Shown here: positions 17,885 to 25,800 of the stretch, in pieces | How the letters are laid out: each line of letters opens with the position of its first letter | Position numbering within the stretch: the stretch's first letter is position 1 | Source: Streptomyces sp. V1I1 | Lineage (GTDB): Bacteria; Actinomycetota; Actinomycetes; Streptomycetales; Streptomycetaceae | Direction: 5' to 3' | Length of the DNA stretch: 64,000 nucleotides | Assembly: GCF_030817355.1 (NCBI RefSeq) | Contig: NZ_JAUSZH010000001.1 | Location: forward strand, 1,736,001 to 1,800,000 | Notes under the pieces: generated by a model | Database searches by the model: none | What the model was told of the DNA's origin: nothing | What the model saw: the letters and a program-made list of their open reading frames with translations, nothing else | Made by a program: the position numbers and the translations under genes

Positions 17885-19004
17885 ACTCCACGATCGCCAT
17901 CTCGCGTGAGGTGGTGTTCAGGCGGCGGCCGCCGTCCTCGGTGACCGTGACGATGTCCTCGATACGGACGCCGAAGCGCCCGGGGAGATAGATCCCCGGC
18001 TCCACGGAGAAGCACATCCCGGGCACCAGCGGCCGCCCCTCGCCCTCGATCATGTACGGCGGTTCATGCGTGGTGACGCCGATGCCGTGGCCGGTGCGGT
18101 GGATGAACAGGTCACCGTACCCGGCCTCGTCGATGATCTCGCGGGCGGCGCGGTCGATCTCCTGGCAGGCCACGCCCGGCTGCACGGCCTCGACCCCGGC
18201 CCGCTGCGCCTCCTGTACGACGTCATGGATGTGCTGCTCGGCGGGGCCCGGCTCACCGACATGGACGGTACGGGAGGTGTCGGAGCCGTAGCCGTGCTTG
18301 AGGCCGCCGAAGTCGAGGACGACCATGTCGCCGTGTTCGATGGTGCGGTCACCGGCCTCGTGGTGCGGATTGGCACCGTTCGGGCCGGAGCCGACGACGG
18401 TGAAGTCGACCTGGGAGTGGCCGAAGTGCTTGAGCAGCGCGGCGAGATCAGCCGCGACGTCCGTCTCCTTCCGCCCCGAAAAGCGGACCTTGAGGATCTC
18501 CTCGTACGCCGCGTCGGCGGCCGCGCCCGCCGCGGCCAGCCGCTCCAGCTCGGCCGCGTCCTTGACCGCCCGTAGCATCGGCAACGCTTCGGTGAGCGAT
18601 ACGTACGAAGTCCCCGGCAGCTCCCTCTGCAGGCCGAGCAGATGCATCGCCCAGGCGTTGTCGCTGATGCCGAAGCGACCGTCCACATCGAGCAGGGGAG
18701 CGGTGACGCCGTACGGATCCTTGCCGTCGGTCCAGTCCCGCAGGGTCAGCGCGGCCGCGCCGGGGGCCCGCTCGGCGTCCGGGGCCTCCAGGGTGGGGAC
18801 GACGAGGACCGGGTCCTGGCCCGCGGCAAGGACGAGGAGGGTCAGCCGCTCGGTGATCGCGGGCCGGTAGCCGGTGAGGTACGTGAGGTCGGGGCCGGGC
18901 GCGACCAGCACTCCGGCGAGCCCCGCGTCGGCTGCGGAGTCGGCGGCGCGGACCATCCGGGCCTGGTAGTCGGCGGCGGTGAAGGGCGCGGGCGTCGTGG
19001 ACAT
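17883..19004 (-). CDS. M24 family metallopeptidase (Xaa-Pro aminopeptidase-like)
   Basis: A 373-residue cytoplasmic peptidase: an N-terminal creatinase-like domain (YLTGYRPAITERL) and a C-terminal pita-bread domain. The five metal ligands are visible in VVLDFGGLKHGYGSDTSRTVH (two Asp), HRTGHGIGVTTHEPP (His), FSVEPGIYLPG (Glu) and VRIEDIVTVTEDG (Glu). It probably cleaves X-Pro dipeptides or N-terminal residues before proline. It starts at ATG 19004 and lies 37 bp after the gene at 19042 on the same strand, so the two may be cotranscribed. Confidence 0.92.
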   Translation of the reverse strand: MSTTPAPFTAADYQARMVRAADSAADAGLAGVLVAPGPDLTYLTGYRPAITERLTLLVLAAGQDPVLVVPTLEAPDAERAPGAAALTLRDWTDGKDPYGVTAPLLDVDGRFGISDNAWAMHLLGLQRELPGTSYVSLTEALPMLRAVKDAAELERLAAAGAAADAAYEEILKVRFSGRKETDVAADLAALLKHFGHSQVDFTVVGSGPNGANPHHEAGDRTIEHGDMVVLDFGGLKHGYGSDTSRTVHVGEPGPAEQHIHDVVQEAQRAGVEAVQPGVACQEIDRAAREIIDEAGYGDLFIHRTGHGIGVTTHEPPYMIEGEGRPLVPGMCFSVEPGIYLPGRFGVRIEDIVTVTEDGGRRLNTTSREMAIVE

Positions 19005-19041
19005 GGGGCCATCCTGCCCGCAGCTCGTGGGGCGCGCGAGC

Positions 19042-19995
19042 TCAGTCCTGGCCCTTGGCCACCAGCCGCTCGAGAAGTTCCTGGAACTCGTCGCCGACCA
19101 CGATCCGAAGGCCCTCGCCGTCCTCGTCGTGGTCGCTGAGCTGGGTGAGCGTGCCGTCGCGCCACCAGTAGACGTACGGGCTGATGGCGCCGGGGGTGTC
19201 GACGTAGCCGGAGGCAGCGAAGGAGGCCATGGCGTTGAGCGCGGGGATCATCCCGGCGTCGTGGATGGCGTGGAAGGCGAGCTGGTGCCGGAAGGGCATG
19301 GCCACCAGAGCGCCGTCGGCGGTGAGCTGCTGACCGGTCACCTGCCGTACGACGCTGTCCAGAGCCAGGACCCGGCTCGCGGTGTAGAAGGAGTCGCCGA
19401 GGACCACCTCGAAGCGCATGCCTTCGCCGTCCTTGACGGTCTCGTGCCCCTCGACGGGCAGTCCCCTGAGGTTGTAGAGCGCCTGGTCCCGCAGGTACTG
19501 AAGGTCGCCGAGGGGTTCCAGGGCCTCGTCGGTGAGCATCATGACGCTCTCCGGGAGGTCGAGCGCGATGATCTCGTACAGGCCGGGGGCGAGGGCGCGA
19601 GCGTAGCCGAAGTTCTCCGGGTTGAAGCCGTCGCGGCCGACGACGCGGGGGTAGAGCTGGGCGCGGATCTGCTCAGTCGGGAGAGTGTCGAGCGCGGAGG
19701 GGGCGTCCATGGTGCGCAGCACCATCCCGACGTGCTGGCGGACGAGTTCGGGCCAGGCGCGCGGCCCGCGTTCGTCGTTGTGGCAGACGGCGGCGAGGTT
19801 GGCGAGGCCGAACTGGCGGCCCGCGCTGTCGGTCACCACGTCCGCGTAGACGGTCACCTCCAGGCCCGATTCGGCGAAGGCTTCCCGCACCTGGGCGCGG
19901 AAGCGTGTGCCCTCGTCGGCCGAGAAGAAGGAGAACTCGGGGTCCCGGGGTGCATCGCGTCCGTCACGCTTCGGCCCTCGCCGGAACAACCCCAC
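19042..19995 (-). CDS. Conserved hypothetical protein
   Basis: A 317-residue soluble protein with no signal peptide or membrane segment. I do not recognise a catalytic motif. The N-terminus is basic (MGLFRRGPKRDGRDAPRD), followed by a mixed alpha/beta sequence including PENFGYARALAPGLYEIIALDLP and a C-terminal acidic loop SDHDEDGEGLRIVVGDEF. It reads like a stable housekeeping-type actinobacterial protein. It is upstream of the M24 peptidase on the same strand and 101 bp from the kinase gene stop. Function unknown. Confidence 0.75.
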   Translation of the reverse strand: MGLFRRGPKRDGRDAPRDPEFSFFSADEGTRFRAQVREAFAESGLEVTVYADVVTDSAGRQFGLANLAAVCHNDERGPRAWPELVRQHVGMVLRTMDAPSALDTLPTEQIRAQLYPRVVGRDGFNPENFGYARALAPGLYEIIALDLPESVMMLTDEALEPLGDLQYLRDQALYNLRGLPVEGHETVKDGEGMRFEVVLGDSFYTASRVLALDSVVRQVTGQQLTADGALVAMPFRHQLAFHAIHDAGMIPALNAMASFAASGYVDTPGAISPYVYWWRDGTLTQLSDHDEDGEGLRIVVGDEFQELLERLVAKGQD

Positions 19996-20096
19996 GTCAA
20001 CCGCCTTCGCTCGTCCGCTCGCGTGCAGGGCTTCGAGCGTACCGACCCCGTCCGGCTCCTTCGCCGCGGGCCGGTGCCTGCGGCGGGCCCCGGGGG

Positions 20097-20747
20097 CTAC
20101 GGGGACTGTGTGACCACGAAGTCGGCGCGGTTGCGGCCGCGGGCCACCAGGCGGGCGTTGGGCTCGTCGGAGTCGTGGACCCAGCGCTCGGCGTAATGCC
20201 GCTGCTTGCCGAACCGCACATGCCGGTCGACCAGGCGGCGTACGCGCACGGCGTCGTCGATCTCCAGGTACCAGACCTCGTCGAGAAGGGGCCGGACCTG
20301 CGCCCAGGGGCCTTCGTCGTGGAGGAGGTAATTGCCCTCGGTGACGATGAGCGGGACGTCGGGGGCGACGGGAATGCTGCCGGCGACCGGCTCCTCCAGA
20401 GCGCGGTCGAAGGCGGGCGCGTAGACCGTGGCGTCCGGGGCGGGGGCACGCAGCCGGGCGAGCAGGGCGGCGTACCCGGCGGCATCGAAGGTGTCGGGGG
20501 CACCCTTGCGGCCGGCGCGGCCGAGGCGTTCGAGCTCGGCCTGGGCGAGGTGGAAGCCGTCCATGGGGACGAGGACAGCGAGCCCGTCGAGGGCGTCGAC
20601 GAGATGGGCGGCGAGGCTCGACTTCCCGGCGCCCGGGGCTCCCGCGATGCCGAGGACGAGGCGGCGACCGGGGACGGCGAGGGCGCGGGCGCGGTACAGG
20701 ACGTGCGGTGGGTACTGCGGCGGAGGTGGCGCATGCATGCTGCGCAT
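20097..20747 (-). CDS. P-loop nucleoside/small-molecule kinase
   Basis: A 216-residue kinase of the uridine kinase/pantothenate kinase-like P-loop family. Walker A is GIAGAPGAGKSSLAAHL. The segment VLVPMDGFHLAQAELE matches the substrate/Mg loop (DGFH) of this family, and LIVTEGNYLL and RHVRFGK correspond to the Walker B-like strand and lid arginines. The substrate is not predictable. Starts at ATG 20747 or 20738 are possible; the frame is open upstream into the antisense of the VOC gene. It is divergent from that gene with a 48-bp spacer. Confidence 0.82.
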   Translation of the reverse strand: MRSMHAPPPPQYPPHVLYRARALAVPGRRLVLGIAGAPGAGKSSLAAHLVDALDGLAVLVPMDGFHLAQAELERLGRAGRKGAPDTFDAAGYAALLARLRAPAPDATVYAPAFDRALEEPVAGSIPVAPDVPLIVTEGNYLLHDEGPWAQVRPLLDEVWYLEIDDAVRVRRLVDRHVRFGKQRHYAERWVHDSDEPNARLVARGRNRADFVVTQSP

Positions 20748-20759
20748 TGTTCCATCGCG

Positions 20760-20786
20760 TTGATCGATCTTCGTCATACGTATAAC
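20760..20786 (+). promoter_or_regulatory. Candidate promoter for the VOC gene (near-leaderless)
   Basis: TTGATC (20760-20765) and TATAAC (20781-20786) match -35 and -10 boxes with a short 15-base spacer. The predicted transcript would start only a few bases before the ATG at 20796, which fits the weak, closely spaced GGAG in front of that gene. The same 48-bp spacer must hold the promoter of the divergent kinase gene. Confidence 0.45.
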
Positions 20787-20795
20787 GTGGAGCGC

Positions 20796-21185
20796 ATGTC
20801 CTACATCGCCCTGGTCACCCTCGTCGTCCGCGACTACGACGAGGCCATCGCCTTCTACACCGACGCGCTCGGCTTCGAGCTGGTCGAGGACACCGACCGC
20901 GGAGACGGCAGCCGCTGGGTGGTGGTCCGCCCGCGCGGGTCGGGCGGCGGCACCGCGCTGCTGCTGGCCCGCGCCAAGGGGGAGGTCCAGCGCGCGAGCG
21001 TGGGCGCGCAGACGGGTGGCCGGGTCGGCTTCTTCCTGCACACCGAGGATTTCGCGGCCGACCACGCGAGGATGACGGCGGCCGGCGTGCGCTTCCTGGA
21101 GGAGCCGCGGCACGAGGCGTACGGCTCGGTCGCGGTCTTCGAGGATCTGTACGGCAACCGCTGGGACCTGCTGCAGCCCAAGTAG
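20796..21185 (+). CDS. VOC (glyoxalase/bleomycin-resistance fold) protein
   Basis: A 129-residue single-domain VOC protein. The N-terminal beta-alpha-beta module is YIALVTLVVRDYDEAIAFYTDALGFEL; the C-terminal module ends in VAVFEDLYGNRWDLLQPK, with the usual Glu metal ligand region (VFEDLYGN). Members are metal-dependent lyases, dioxygenases or binding proteins; nothing here tells which. The start ATG 20796 sits ten bases after a TATAAC -10 box. It is convergent with the ATPase gene at 21186, with no spacer. Confidence 0.85.
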   Translation: MSYIALVTLVVRDYDEAIAFYTDALGFELVEDTDRGDGSRWVVVRPRGSGGGTALLLARAKGEVQRASVGAQTGGRVGFFLHTEDFAADHARMTAAGVRFLEEPRHEAYGSVAVFEDLYGNRWDLLQPK

Positions 21186-21629
21186 TCAGCCGGGGAGATC
21201 GAGCTCCGCGCGAACGGTCTTCCCGAGCCCTCCGCGCTCCAGGACCTCCCACCGGCAGGCGAGCGCCTCGACGAGGAGGAGGCCGCGGCCGGATTCGGCC
21301 AGGGCCGGTGGCCGCGGTACGCCTCCCGGGTGGGGCGGTCGCTGCTCGGTACGGGTGTCGGAGACCTCGATACGGAGTGTGTCCGCGCTCAAGGTGAGCG
21401 TCAGCTCGAAGTCCCGGCCGGGTACGCGCCCGTGGGTCACCGCGTTCGCGGCGAGCTCCGCGACGAGCACGGCGGCGGTGTCGGACGGCTCGGAGTCGTA
21501 CGGGATGCCCCAGGCGTGCAGCTGGTGGAGGGCGAGGTGGCGGGCGCACCGGGCACCGCGTCGGGTGGCGCTGAAGCGCTGGGTGAACACACGTACGGTG
21601 AGGGGCTGTTGGGGAGTGGGTGCGTGCAT
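21186..21629 (-). CDS. Anti-sigma-factor-like ATP-binding protein (HATPase_c)
   Basis: A 147-residue GHKL ATPase domain of the SpoIIAB/RsbW class. The N box is LVAELAANAVTHG (E and N bind Mg-ATP), the G1 box is LRIEVSDTR, and the G2 region is LAESGRGLLLVEAL. The start ATG 21629 is inferred from the domain boundary; the frame is open further upstream into the operator region. It is divergent from an HTH_31/DUF5753 regulator and its DUF397 partner. This three-protein set recurs in Streptomyces and is related to whiJ/abaA loci (established knowledge). It likely acts in a regulatory switch rather than against a dedicated sigma factor. Confidence 0.85.
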   Translation of the reverse strand: MHAPTPQQPLTVRVFTQRFSATRRGARCARHLALHQLHAWGIPYDSEPSDTAAVLVAELAANAVTHGRVPGRDFELTLTLSADTLRIEVSDTRTEQRPPHPGGVPRPPALAESGRGLLLVEALACRWEVLERGGLGKTVRAELDLPG

Positions 21630-21672
21630 GCGACCACGGTGGCGGCTGGGAGCCGCGTTCCCCCAGATCAGG

Positions 21673-21723
21673 AACCCGTACGCCGAGTCAGCGTACGGGT
21701 ACCCACAGTGGACAGTACGGGTA
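21673..21723. promoter_or_regulatory. Candidate operator: inverted plus direct GTACGGGT repeats
   Basis: A perfect inverted repeat ACCCGTACGC (21674-21683), seven bases, GCGTACGGGT (21691-21700) lies between the divergent ATPase and HTH genes. A further copy GTACGGGTA occurs at 21715-21723, exactly 22 bases downstream of the copy at 21693-21701. Three copies of one half-site with two-helical-turn spacing is what a cooperative repressor would bind. The adjacent HTH protein is the obvious candidate ligand (inference). Confidence 0.65.
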
Positions 21724-21787
21724 ACTGACCGTGACCATGGGTGAGTTGCGGGGTTGCTCAGCGCAGGCACGTGGGAGGTGGCCGTAG

Positions 21788-22633
21788 ATGACGGAGACGG
21801 CGGGCGCACCGGGCGGTTCGGGCGGGGAGCCGGAGGTATCGGACAGCCTGAAGGCGTTCGGGGAGGTGGTCAAGGCCTTCCGGAGGCGGGCGAGGCTGAC
21901 ACAGGAGGAGTTCGCGCCGAGGGTGCGGTACTCGCTGCCGACGGTGGCGTCGATCGAGCAGGGCCGCCGCTTCCCGCCGGCGGATTTCGTCGACCGGGCG
22001 GAGGAGGTGCTGGACGCGTTCGGCACGCTGAAAGGCGCGGCACGGCATCTGTCGCGGCGGCCGGGGCTGGCGAGCTGGTTCCGGCAGTGGGCGAGTCTGG
22101 AGGCGGAGGCGGTCAGTCTCTACACATACGAATGCCGGTTGATTCCGGGCCTGTTGCAGACGGAGGCGTACGCGCGGACGCTGTTCGCCGACCGGCTGCC
22201 ACCGCTGGGCGACGAGCAGATCGATACTCGGCTCAGCGCGCGTGCGGATCGACAGCGGTTGCTAAGGGAGCGCCCGAACACCGCGTACAGCTTCATCTTC
22301 GAAGAGCATCTGCTGCTGCGGCGGTTGGGCGGGGCTCAGGTCACGCGGGAACTCATCGACCACATCCTCGGGCTCGCCGAGCTCCGCAACATCGAGCTAC
22401 AGATCATGCCGCTGGTGCGGGAGAGTCACGCGGGGACGGACGGCCCCATGCGGCTGCTGGAGACCTCGGACAACAAGTGGCTCGGCTACTGCGAGGGGCA
22501 GGAGAGCGGGCAGTTCATCTCCGACCCGAAAGTGGTCAGCATGCTCCAGATGCGGTATGCCAGGATGCGGTCACAGGCTCTTACCCTGGAAGACTCCGTG
22601 AGCCTGTTGCGGCAGATGCGAGGAGCAGCATGA
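21788..22633 (+). CDS. HTH_31/DUF5753 transcriptional regulator (WhiJ-like)
   Basis: A 281-residue regulator. Residues 20-75 form an XRE-type helix-turn-helix (FRRRARLTQEEFAPRVRYSLPTVASIEQG region). Residues 100-280 are the DUF5753 domain (LYTYECRLIPGLLQTEAYART, FIFEEHLLLRRLGG, IQIMPL-like strand as LQIMPLVRESHAG). GGGAGGTGG precedes the ATG by about six bases. It overlaps the DUF397 gene by ATGA. This regulator plus DUF397 plus ATPase arrangement is a lineage-specific developmental/secondary-metabolism switch in Streptomyces; the DUF397 protein usually antagonises the DNA-binding partner (family knowledge). Confidence 0.9.
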   Translation: MTETAGAPGGSGGEPEVSDSLKAFGEVVKAFRRRARLTQEEFAPRVRYSLPTVASIEQGRRFPPADFVDRAEEVLDAFGTLKGAARHLSRRPGLASWFRQWASLEAEAVSLYTYECRLIPGLLQTEAYARTLFADRLPPLGDEQIDTRLSARADRQRLLRERPNTAYSFIFEEHLLLRRLGGAQVTRELIDHILGLAELRNIELQIMPLVRESHAGTDGPMRLLETSDNKWLGYCEGQESGQFISDPKVVSMLQMRYARMRSQALTLEDSVSLLRQMRGAA

Positions 22634-22881
22634 GCACCACAGAACTGGCCTGGTTCAAGAGCAGCTACAGCGGCAGCTCCGGTGACGACTGCGTCGAAGT
22701 CGCGCTCTCCTGGCACAAGTCCAGCTACAGCGGCAGCTCCGGCGACTCCTGCGTCGAGATCGCCACCTGCCCCACCACCGTCCACGTCCGCGACTCCAAG
22801 GACACCGAGGGCCCCCAACTCGCCCTCGCCCCCGCCTCCTGGACCAGCTTCGTCACCTACGCCGCCGAAGCCCGGGGCTGA
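22630..22881 (+). CDS. DUF397 protein with duplicated KSSYSGSSGD motif
   Basis: An 83-residue small protein, translationally coupled to the HTH gene (ATGA overlap). It contains the DUF397 signature twice: WFKSSYSGSSGDDCVEVA and WHKSSYSGSSGDSCVEIA, then HVRDSKDTEGPQLALAP near the C-terminus. DUF397 proteins partner with HTH_31/DUF5753 regulators. The internal duplication covers about 21 codons and is still similar at the DNA level. Each copy has one conserved Cys. Confidence 0.9.
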   Translation: MSTTELAWFKSSYSGSSGDDCVEVALSWHKSSYSGSSGDSCVEIATCPTTVHVRDSKDTEGPQLALAPASWTSFVTYAAEARG

Positions 22882-22919
22882 CGCGGCTCAGACGCGCGCT
22901 ACTCACCGGGCACCTTCGC

Positions 22920-23207
22920 TCAGGTCAGCCGGAAGACCGGGCCGCGGGGCGTGAACGGAAGGGAGCCGCCCTGCGGGATCAGGAAGGCGTGCTCGCGCCG
23001 GATCCGCAGGGGGTCGCACCAGCCGTCGGTGATCACAAGCACTGGGGCGGCGGGCGGGAAGTCACCGGCCCGCTGCAACAGGTCGATCCCGGGCTGCAGT
23101 ACGGTCCCGCCGCGCCCGCGGACCCGCACCCGTCCCGGCCGCACGGTGGCGAGCCCCAGCAGCAGTTCGGGTATCTGGGCGGGAGTGACGGTGACGGCAG
23201 CCTGCAC
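22920..23207 (-). pseudogene. 5'-truncated remnant of a VWA-like (DUF2201-type) protein gene
   Basis: The frame encodes about 95 residues that read as the C-terminal end of a VWA-like protein: VRVRGRGGTVLQPGIDLLQ, APVLVITDGWCDPLRIRREH, and GSLPFTPRGPVFRLT just before the stop. The N-terminal metallopeptidase-like half and the MIDAS strand are absent. Upstream the sequence passes directly into the msrB terminator hairpin. It is therefore most likely a decayed fragment. A short gene starting at GTG 23207 cannot be excluded, but there is no ribosome-binding site. Family assignment is from memory of the motif pattern. Confidence 0.6.
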
Positions 23208-23242
23208 GCGGTGGTGTTCCTTCGGCGAACTCGGAGAAGAAG

Positions 23243-23273
23243 ATCGGGCCCGCCCAGTGTGGGCGGGCCCGAT
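23243..23273 (-). terminator. Rho-independent-type hairpin after msrB
   Basis: ATCGGGCCCGCCCA (23243-23256), loop GTG, TGGGCGGGCCCGAT (23260-23273): a perfect 14-bp stem with a three-base loop. It lies 33 bases downstream of the msrB stop, and on that strand is followed by a T/C-rich stretch. Confidence 0.8.
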
Positions 23274-23305
23274 GGTCCCTCGCAGCCGATTTTCCGTCCG
23301 CGGGA

Positions 23306-23713
23306 TCAGCCCTCGTCCGGGCTGAGCCGCAGCGAGATGCTGTTGATGCAGTACCGCTGGTCGGTCGGGGTCGGATAGCCCTCGCCCTCGAAGACGTGGC
23401 CCAGATGCGACCCGCACCTCGCGCACCGCACCTCCGTGCGCGACATCCCGTGCGAGCGGTCCTCGATCAGCTCGACCGCGTCCGTGTCCTTCGGGTCGTA
23501 GAAGCTCGGCCAGCCGCAGTGCGACTCGAACTTCGTGTCCGAGCGGAAGAGCTCGGCGCCGCATGCCCGGCAGGAGTAGACGCCCGTCGTCTTGGTGTCG
23601 GTGTACTCACCGACGAAGGCGGGCTCCGTGCCGGCCTTCCGCAGGACCTGGTATTCCGCGGGGGACAGCTCCGCGCGCCACTGCTCGTCCGGCTTTTCGA
23701 TGTCGTACGACAT
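23306..23713 (-). CDS. msrB: Peptide-methionine (R)-S-oxide reductase MsrB
   Basis: This reduces methionine-R-sulfoxide in proteins. It is 135 residues. The zinc site is formed by CRAC (in VYSCRACGAELF) and CARC (in VRCARCGSHLGHVF). The catalytic Cys is C122 in QRYCINSISL. Other conserved segments are FESHCGWPSF and the HVFEGEGYPTPTDQR loop. The start ATG 23713 has GGGAG eight bases upstream. It follows murC by 19 bp on the same strand, so they share a transcript ending at the hairpin 23243-23273. Confidence 0.96.
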   Translation of the reverse strand: MSYDIEKPDEQWRAELSPAEYQVLRKAGTEPAFVGEYTDTKTTGVYSCRACGAELFRSDTKFESHCGWPSFYDPKDTDAVELIEDRSHGMSRTEVRCARCGSHLGHVFEGEGYPTPTDQRYCINSISLRLSPDEG

Positions 23714-23732
23714 GAGAACGGCTCCCTTGGGT

Positions 23733-25130
23733 CTATCGGCCGGCCAGGCGGGCCAGGATGTCCGGACCGAGGTCCGTGACGTCGCCCGCGCCCATGGTGA
23801 GAACCAGATCACCGGGCTTCGCCATTCCCGCGACCACCTCGGGCACGGTCGCCTTGTCGTGGACGGCCGTCACGTCCGCGCCCGCCGTGCGGGCCGCGTC
23901 GATGATCAGGGTGCTGGTGATGCCCGGGATCGGGTCCTCGCGGGCCGGGTAGATGTCGAGGACCACCGAGGCGTCCGCCAGCGCGAGCGCCTGGCCCATC
24001 TCCGTGCCCAGTTCCTGCGTACGGGAGAAGAGGTGCGGCTGGAAGACGACCAGCAGCCGGGCGTCCGCCGCCGCGCCGCGCATGGCCTCGAGGTCGGCGG
24101 TCATCTCGGTGGGGTGGTGCGCGTACGAGTCGATGACCTGGACGCCCGCGGCCTCGCCCTTGAGCTGGAGGCGGCGCTTGACGCCGGTGTACTTGCCGAT
24201 GGCCGATGCGAGGTTGTGCGCCGGGATGCCGAGGGCGACGCCGGCGGCGAGTGCGGCCACGGCGTTGTGCGCGTAGTGGCGGCCGGGAACCGAGACCGTG
24301 AAGGTGAGGAACTTGCCGTCCAGCAGGACCGTGACCTCGCTGGTCAGGCCGCGCGGGGTGACCTTGTGGACGCGGACGTCCGCGGACTCTGCCTCGCCAT
24401 ACGTGACGACCTTCAGCGTGGACAGGTCGCGGATGCGGGAGGTGAGCTCGACGGCGCCGGGCTGGTCGGCGGTGATCACCAGCGTGCCGCCCGGGACGAC
24501 CTTGCCGACGAACGTCTCGAAGGAGTCGTAGATCTCGTCCATCGAGGCGTAGTTGGCGTGGTGGTCGAGCTCCACATTGAGGACGATCGCGACCTCGGGG
24601 TCGTACTTCTGGAAGCTGCGGTCGCTCTCGTCGGCCTCGGCGACGAAGATGTCGCCCTCGCCGTGGCGGGCGTTCGTCCCCGGTCCGGCCAGGTCGCCGC
24701 CGATGGCGTACGCGGGGTCGAGGCCCAGCTCGGTCAGGGCCACGGCCAGCATGGAGGTGGTGGTCGTCTTGCCGTGCGTGCCGGCGACGGCGATCGAGCG
24801 CAGGCCCGTCATCAGCGAGGCCAGCGCGTCGGAACGGTGCACGACCGGGACGGACAGCTCGGCGGCGCGTGCCAGCTCCGGGTTGTCGGGGCGGATGGCG
24901 CTGGAGACGACCACGCAGGTCGCGTCGTCCGCGAGATGCGAGGCCGCGTGCCCGATGTGGACCGTGGCACCCAGCGCCCGCAGGGCCTCGGCCGTCGCAG
25001 ACTCCTTGGCGTCGCTGCCCGCGACCTTCGCTCCGCGCTGGGCGAGGATCTTCGCGATGCCCGACATTCCGGCGCCGCCGATGCCGATGAAGTGCGGGCG
25101 TTCCATGGCGCTAGGGACGGCGGGTGCCAT
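23733..25130 (-). CDS. murC: UDP-N-acetylmuramate-L-alanine ligase MurC
   Basis: This adds L-Ala to UDP-MurNAc in peptidoglycan precursor synthesis. It is 465 residues. The N-terminal Rossmann domain has HFIGIGGAGMSGIAKIL. The central ATP-binding loop is AVAGTHGKTTTTSML, with EADESDRSF and NVELDHHANY for Mg/ATP. The C-terminal domain has DSYAHHPTEMTADLEAMR and FQPHLFSRT. The start ATG 25130 has GGGGGAGA about eight bases upstream. In this genome murC lies away from the division-and-cell-wall cluster and is paired with msrB, as in other Streptomyces (recollection). Confidence 0.96.
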   Translation of the reverse strand: MAPAVPSAMERPHFIGIGGAGMSGIAKILAQRGAKVAGSDAKESATAEALRALGATVHIGHAASHLADDATCVVVSSAIRPDNPELARAAELSVPVVHRSDALASLMTGLRSIAVAGTHGKTTTTSMLAVALTELGLDPAYAIGGDLAGPGTNARHGEGDIFVAEADESDRSFQKYDPEVAIVLNVELDHHANYASMDEIYDSFETFVGKVVPGGTLVITADQPGAVELTSRIRDLSTLKVVTYGEAESADVRVHKVTPRGLTSEVTVLLDGKFLTFTVSVPGRHYAHNAVAALAAGVALGIPAHNLASAIGKYTGVKRRLQLKGEAAGVQVIDSYAHHPTEMTADLEAMRGAAADARLLVVFQPHLFSRTQELGTEMGQALALADASVVLDIYPAREDPIPGITSTLIIDAARTAGADVTAVHDKATVPEVVAGMAKPGDLVLTMGAGDVTDLGPDILARLAGR

Positions 25131-25213
25131 GCGTGTGTCTCCCCAAGATGTACGAGCAAGATCAGCGAGCAAGATCAGCGAGCGAGGTACACGAGTACGT
25201 GCGAGGGTCCAGC

Positions 25214-25684
25214 CTATTCGCTGTGTGCGAAGAGCTTGAGCACCGGTACGCCGACCTTGTGGCGGGCCCTGGAGGCCCAGTCCCGGTGGAAGAACTCCTC
25301 CACATAGTGCGGCGCGGTCAGCACGATCACTTCGTCCGCGCCCGACTCGTCGACGGCGGCCTTCAGCTTGTCCAGCGGATGGTCCTCGACGACCTGGCCC
25401 ACGGCTTCGCAGCCGGCGGCCCGCAGCGCGGCGAGCGAGTGGTCCAGGGCGCGCTCGGCGGGGGCCTTGGCGTCCTGGCCCTCGGGCTCCTCGCCCTCGC
25501 GGACCGCTTCCCTCAGTTCGCCGATCGCCACGTCGTCGATGGCCCGCAGCAGCAGGTCGGCCTGGTCGCCGCGGGGCTGCATCAGCACGACGAACGAGAC
25601 AGCCTCGGCACCGTGCAGGGTGGTGACGAATTCCACGTCTTCGGAGGTCAGGGGCTTCTCGATCATCAATACGCTTGTGAACAC
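25214..25684 (-). CDS. USP-like conserved protein (often mislabelled indole-3-glycerol phosphate synthase)
   Basis: A 156-residue protein with alternating helices and strands. The C-terminus ESGADEVIVLTAPHYVEEFFHRDWASRARHKVGVPVLKLF resembles the last strand-helix-strand of universal stress proteins (only partly conserved; quoted in pieces: DEVIVLTAPHYVEEF, KVGVPVLKLF). None of the TrpC active-site motifs are present, although homologues frequently carry that name. GTG 25684 was chosen because AAGGG lies eight bases upstream. It is directly upstream of murC on the same strand with an 83-bp gap. Confidence 0.7.
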   Translation of the reverse strand: MFTSVLMIEKPLTSEDVEFVTTLHGAEAVSFVVLMQPRGDQADLLLRAIDDVAIGELREAVREGEEPEGQDAKAPAERALDHSLAALRAAGCEAVGQVVEDHPLDKLKAAVDESGADEVIVLTAPHYVEEFFHRDWASRARHKVGVPVLKLFAHSE

Positions 25685-25800
25685 GTTCGGACCCTTCTGC
25701 GGAACCATCCTTCCCCGTGCCCGCACGGGGTCTGCGAGACCAATTGTGCCCAGCCGGAGCACCGGCCGAAGCTAACCGGAACGACAAAATCCGCCGATTG

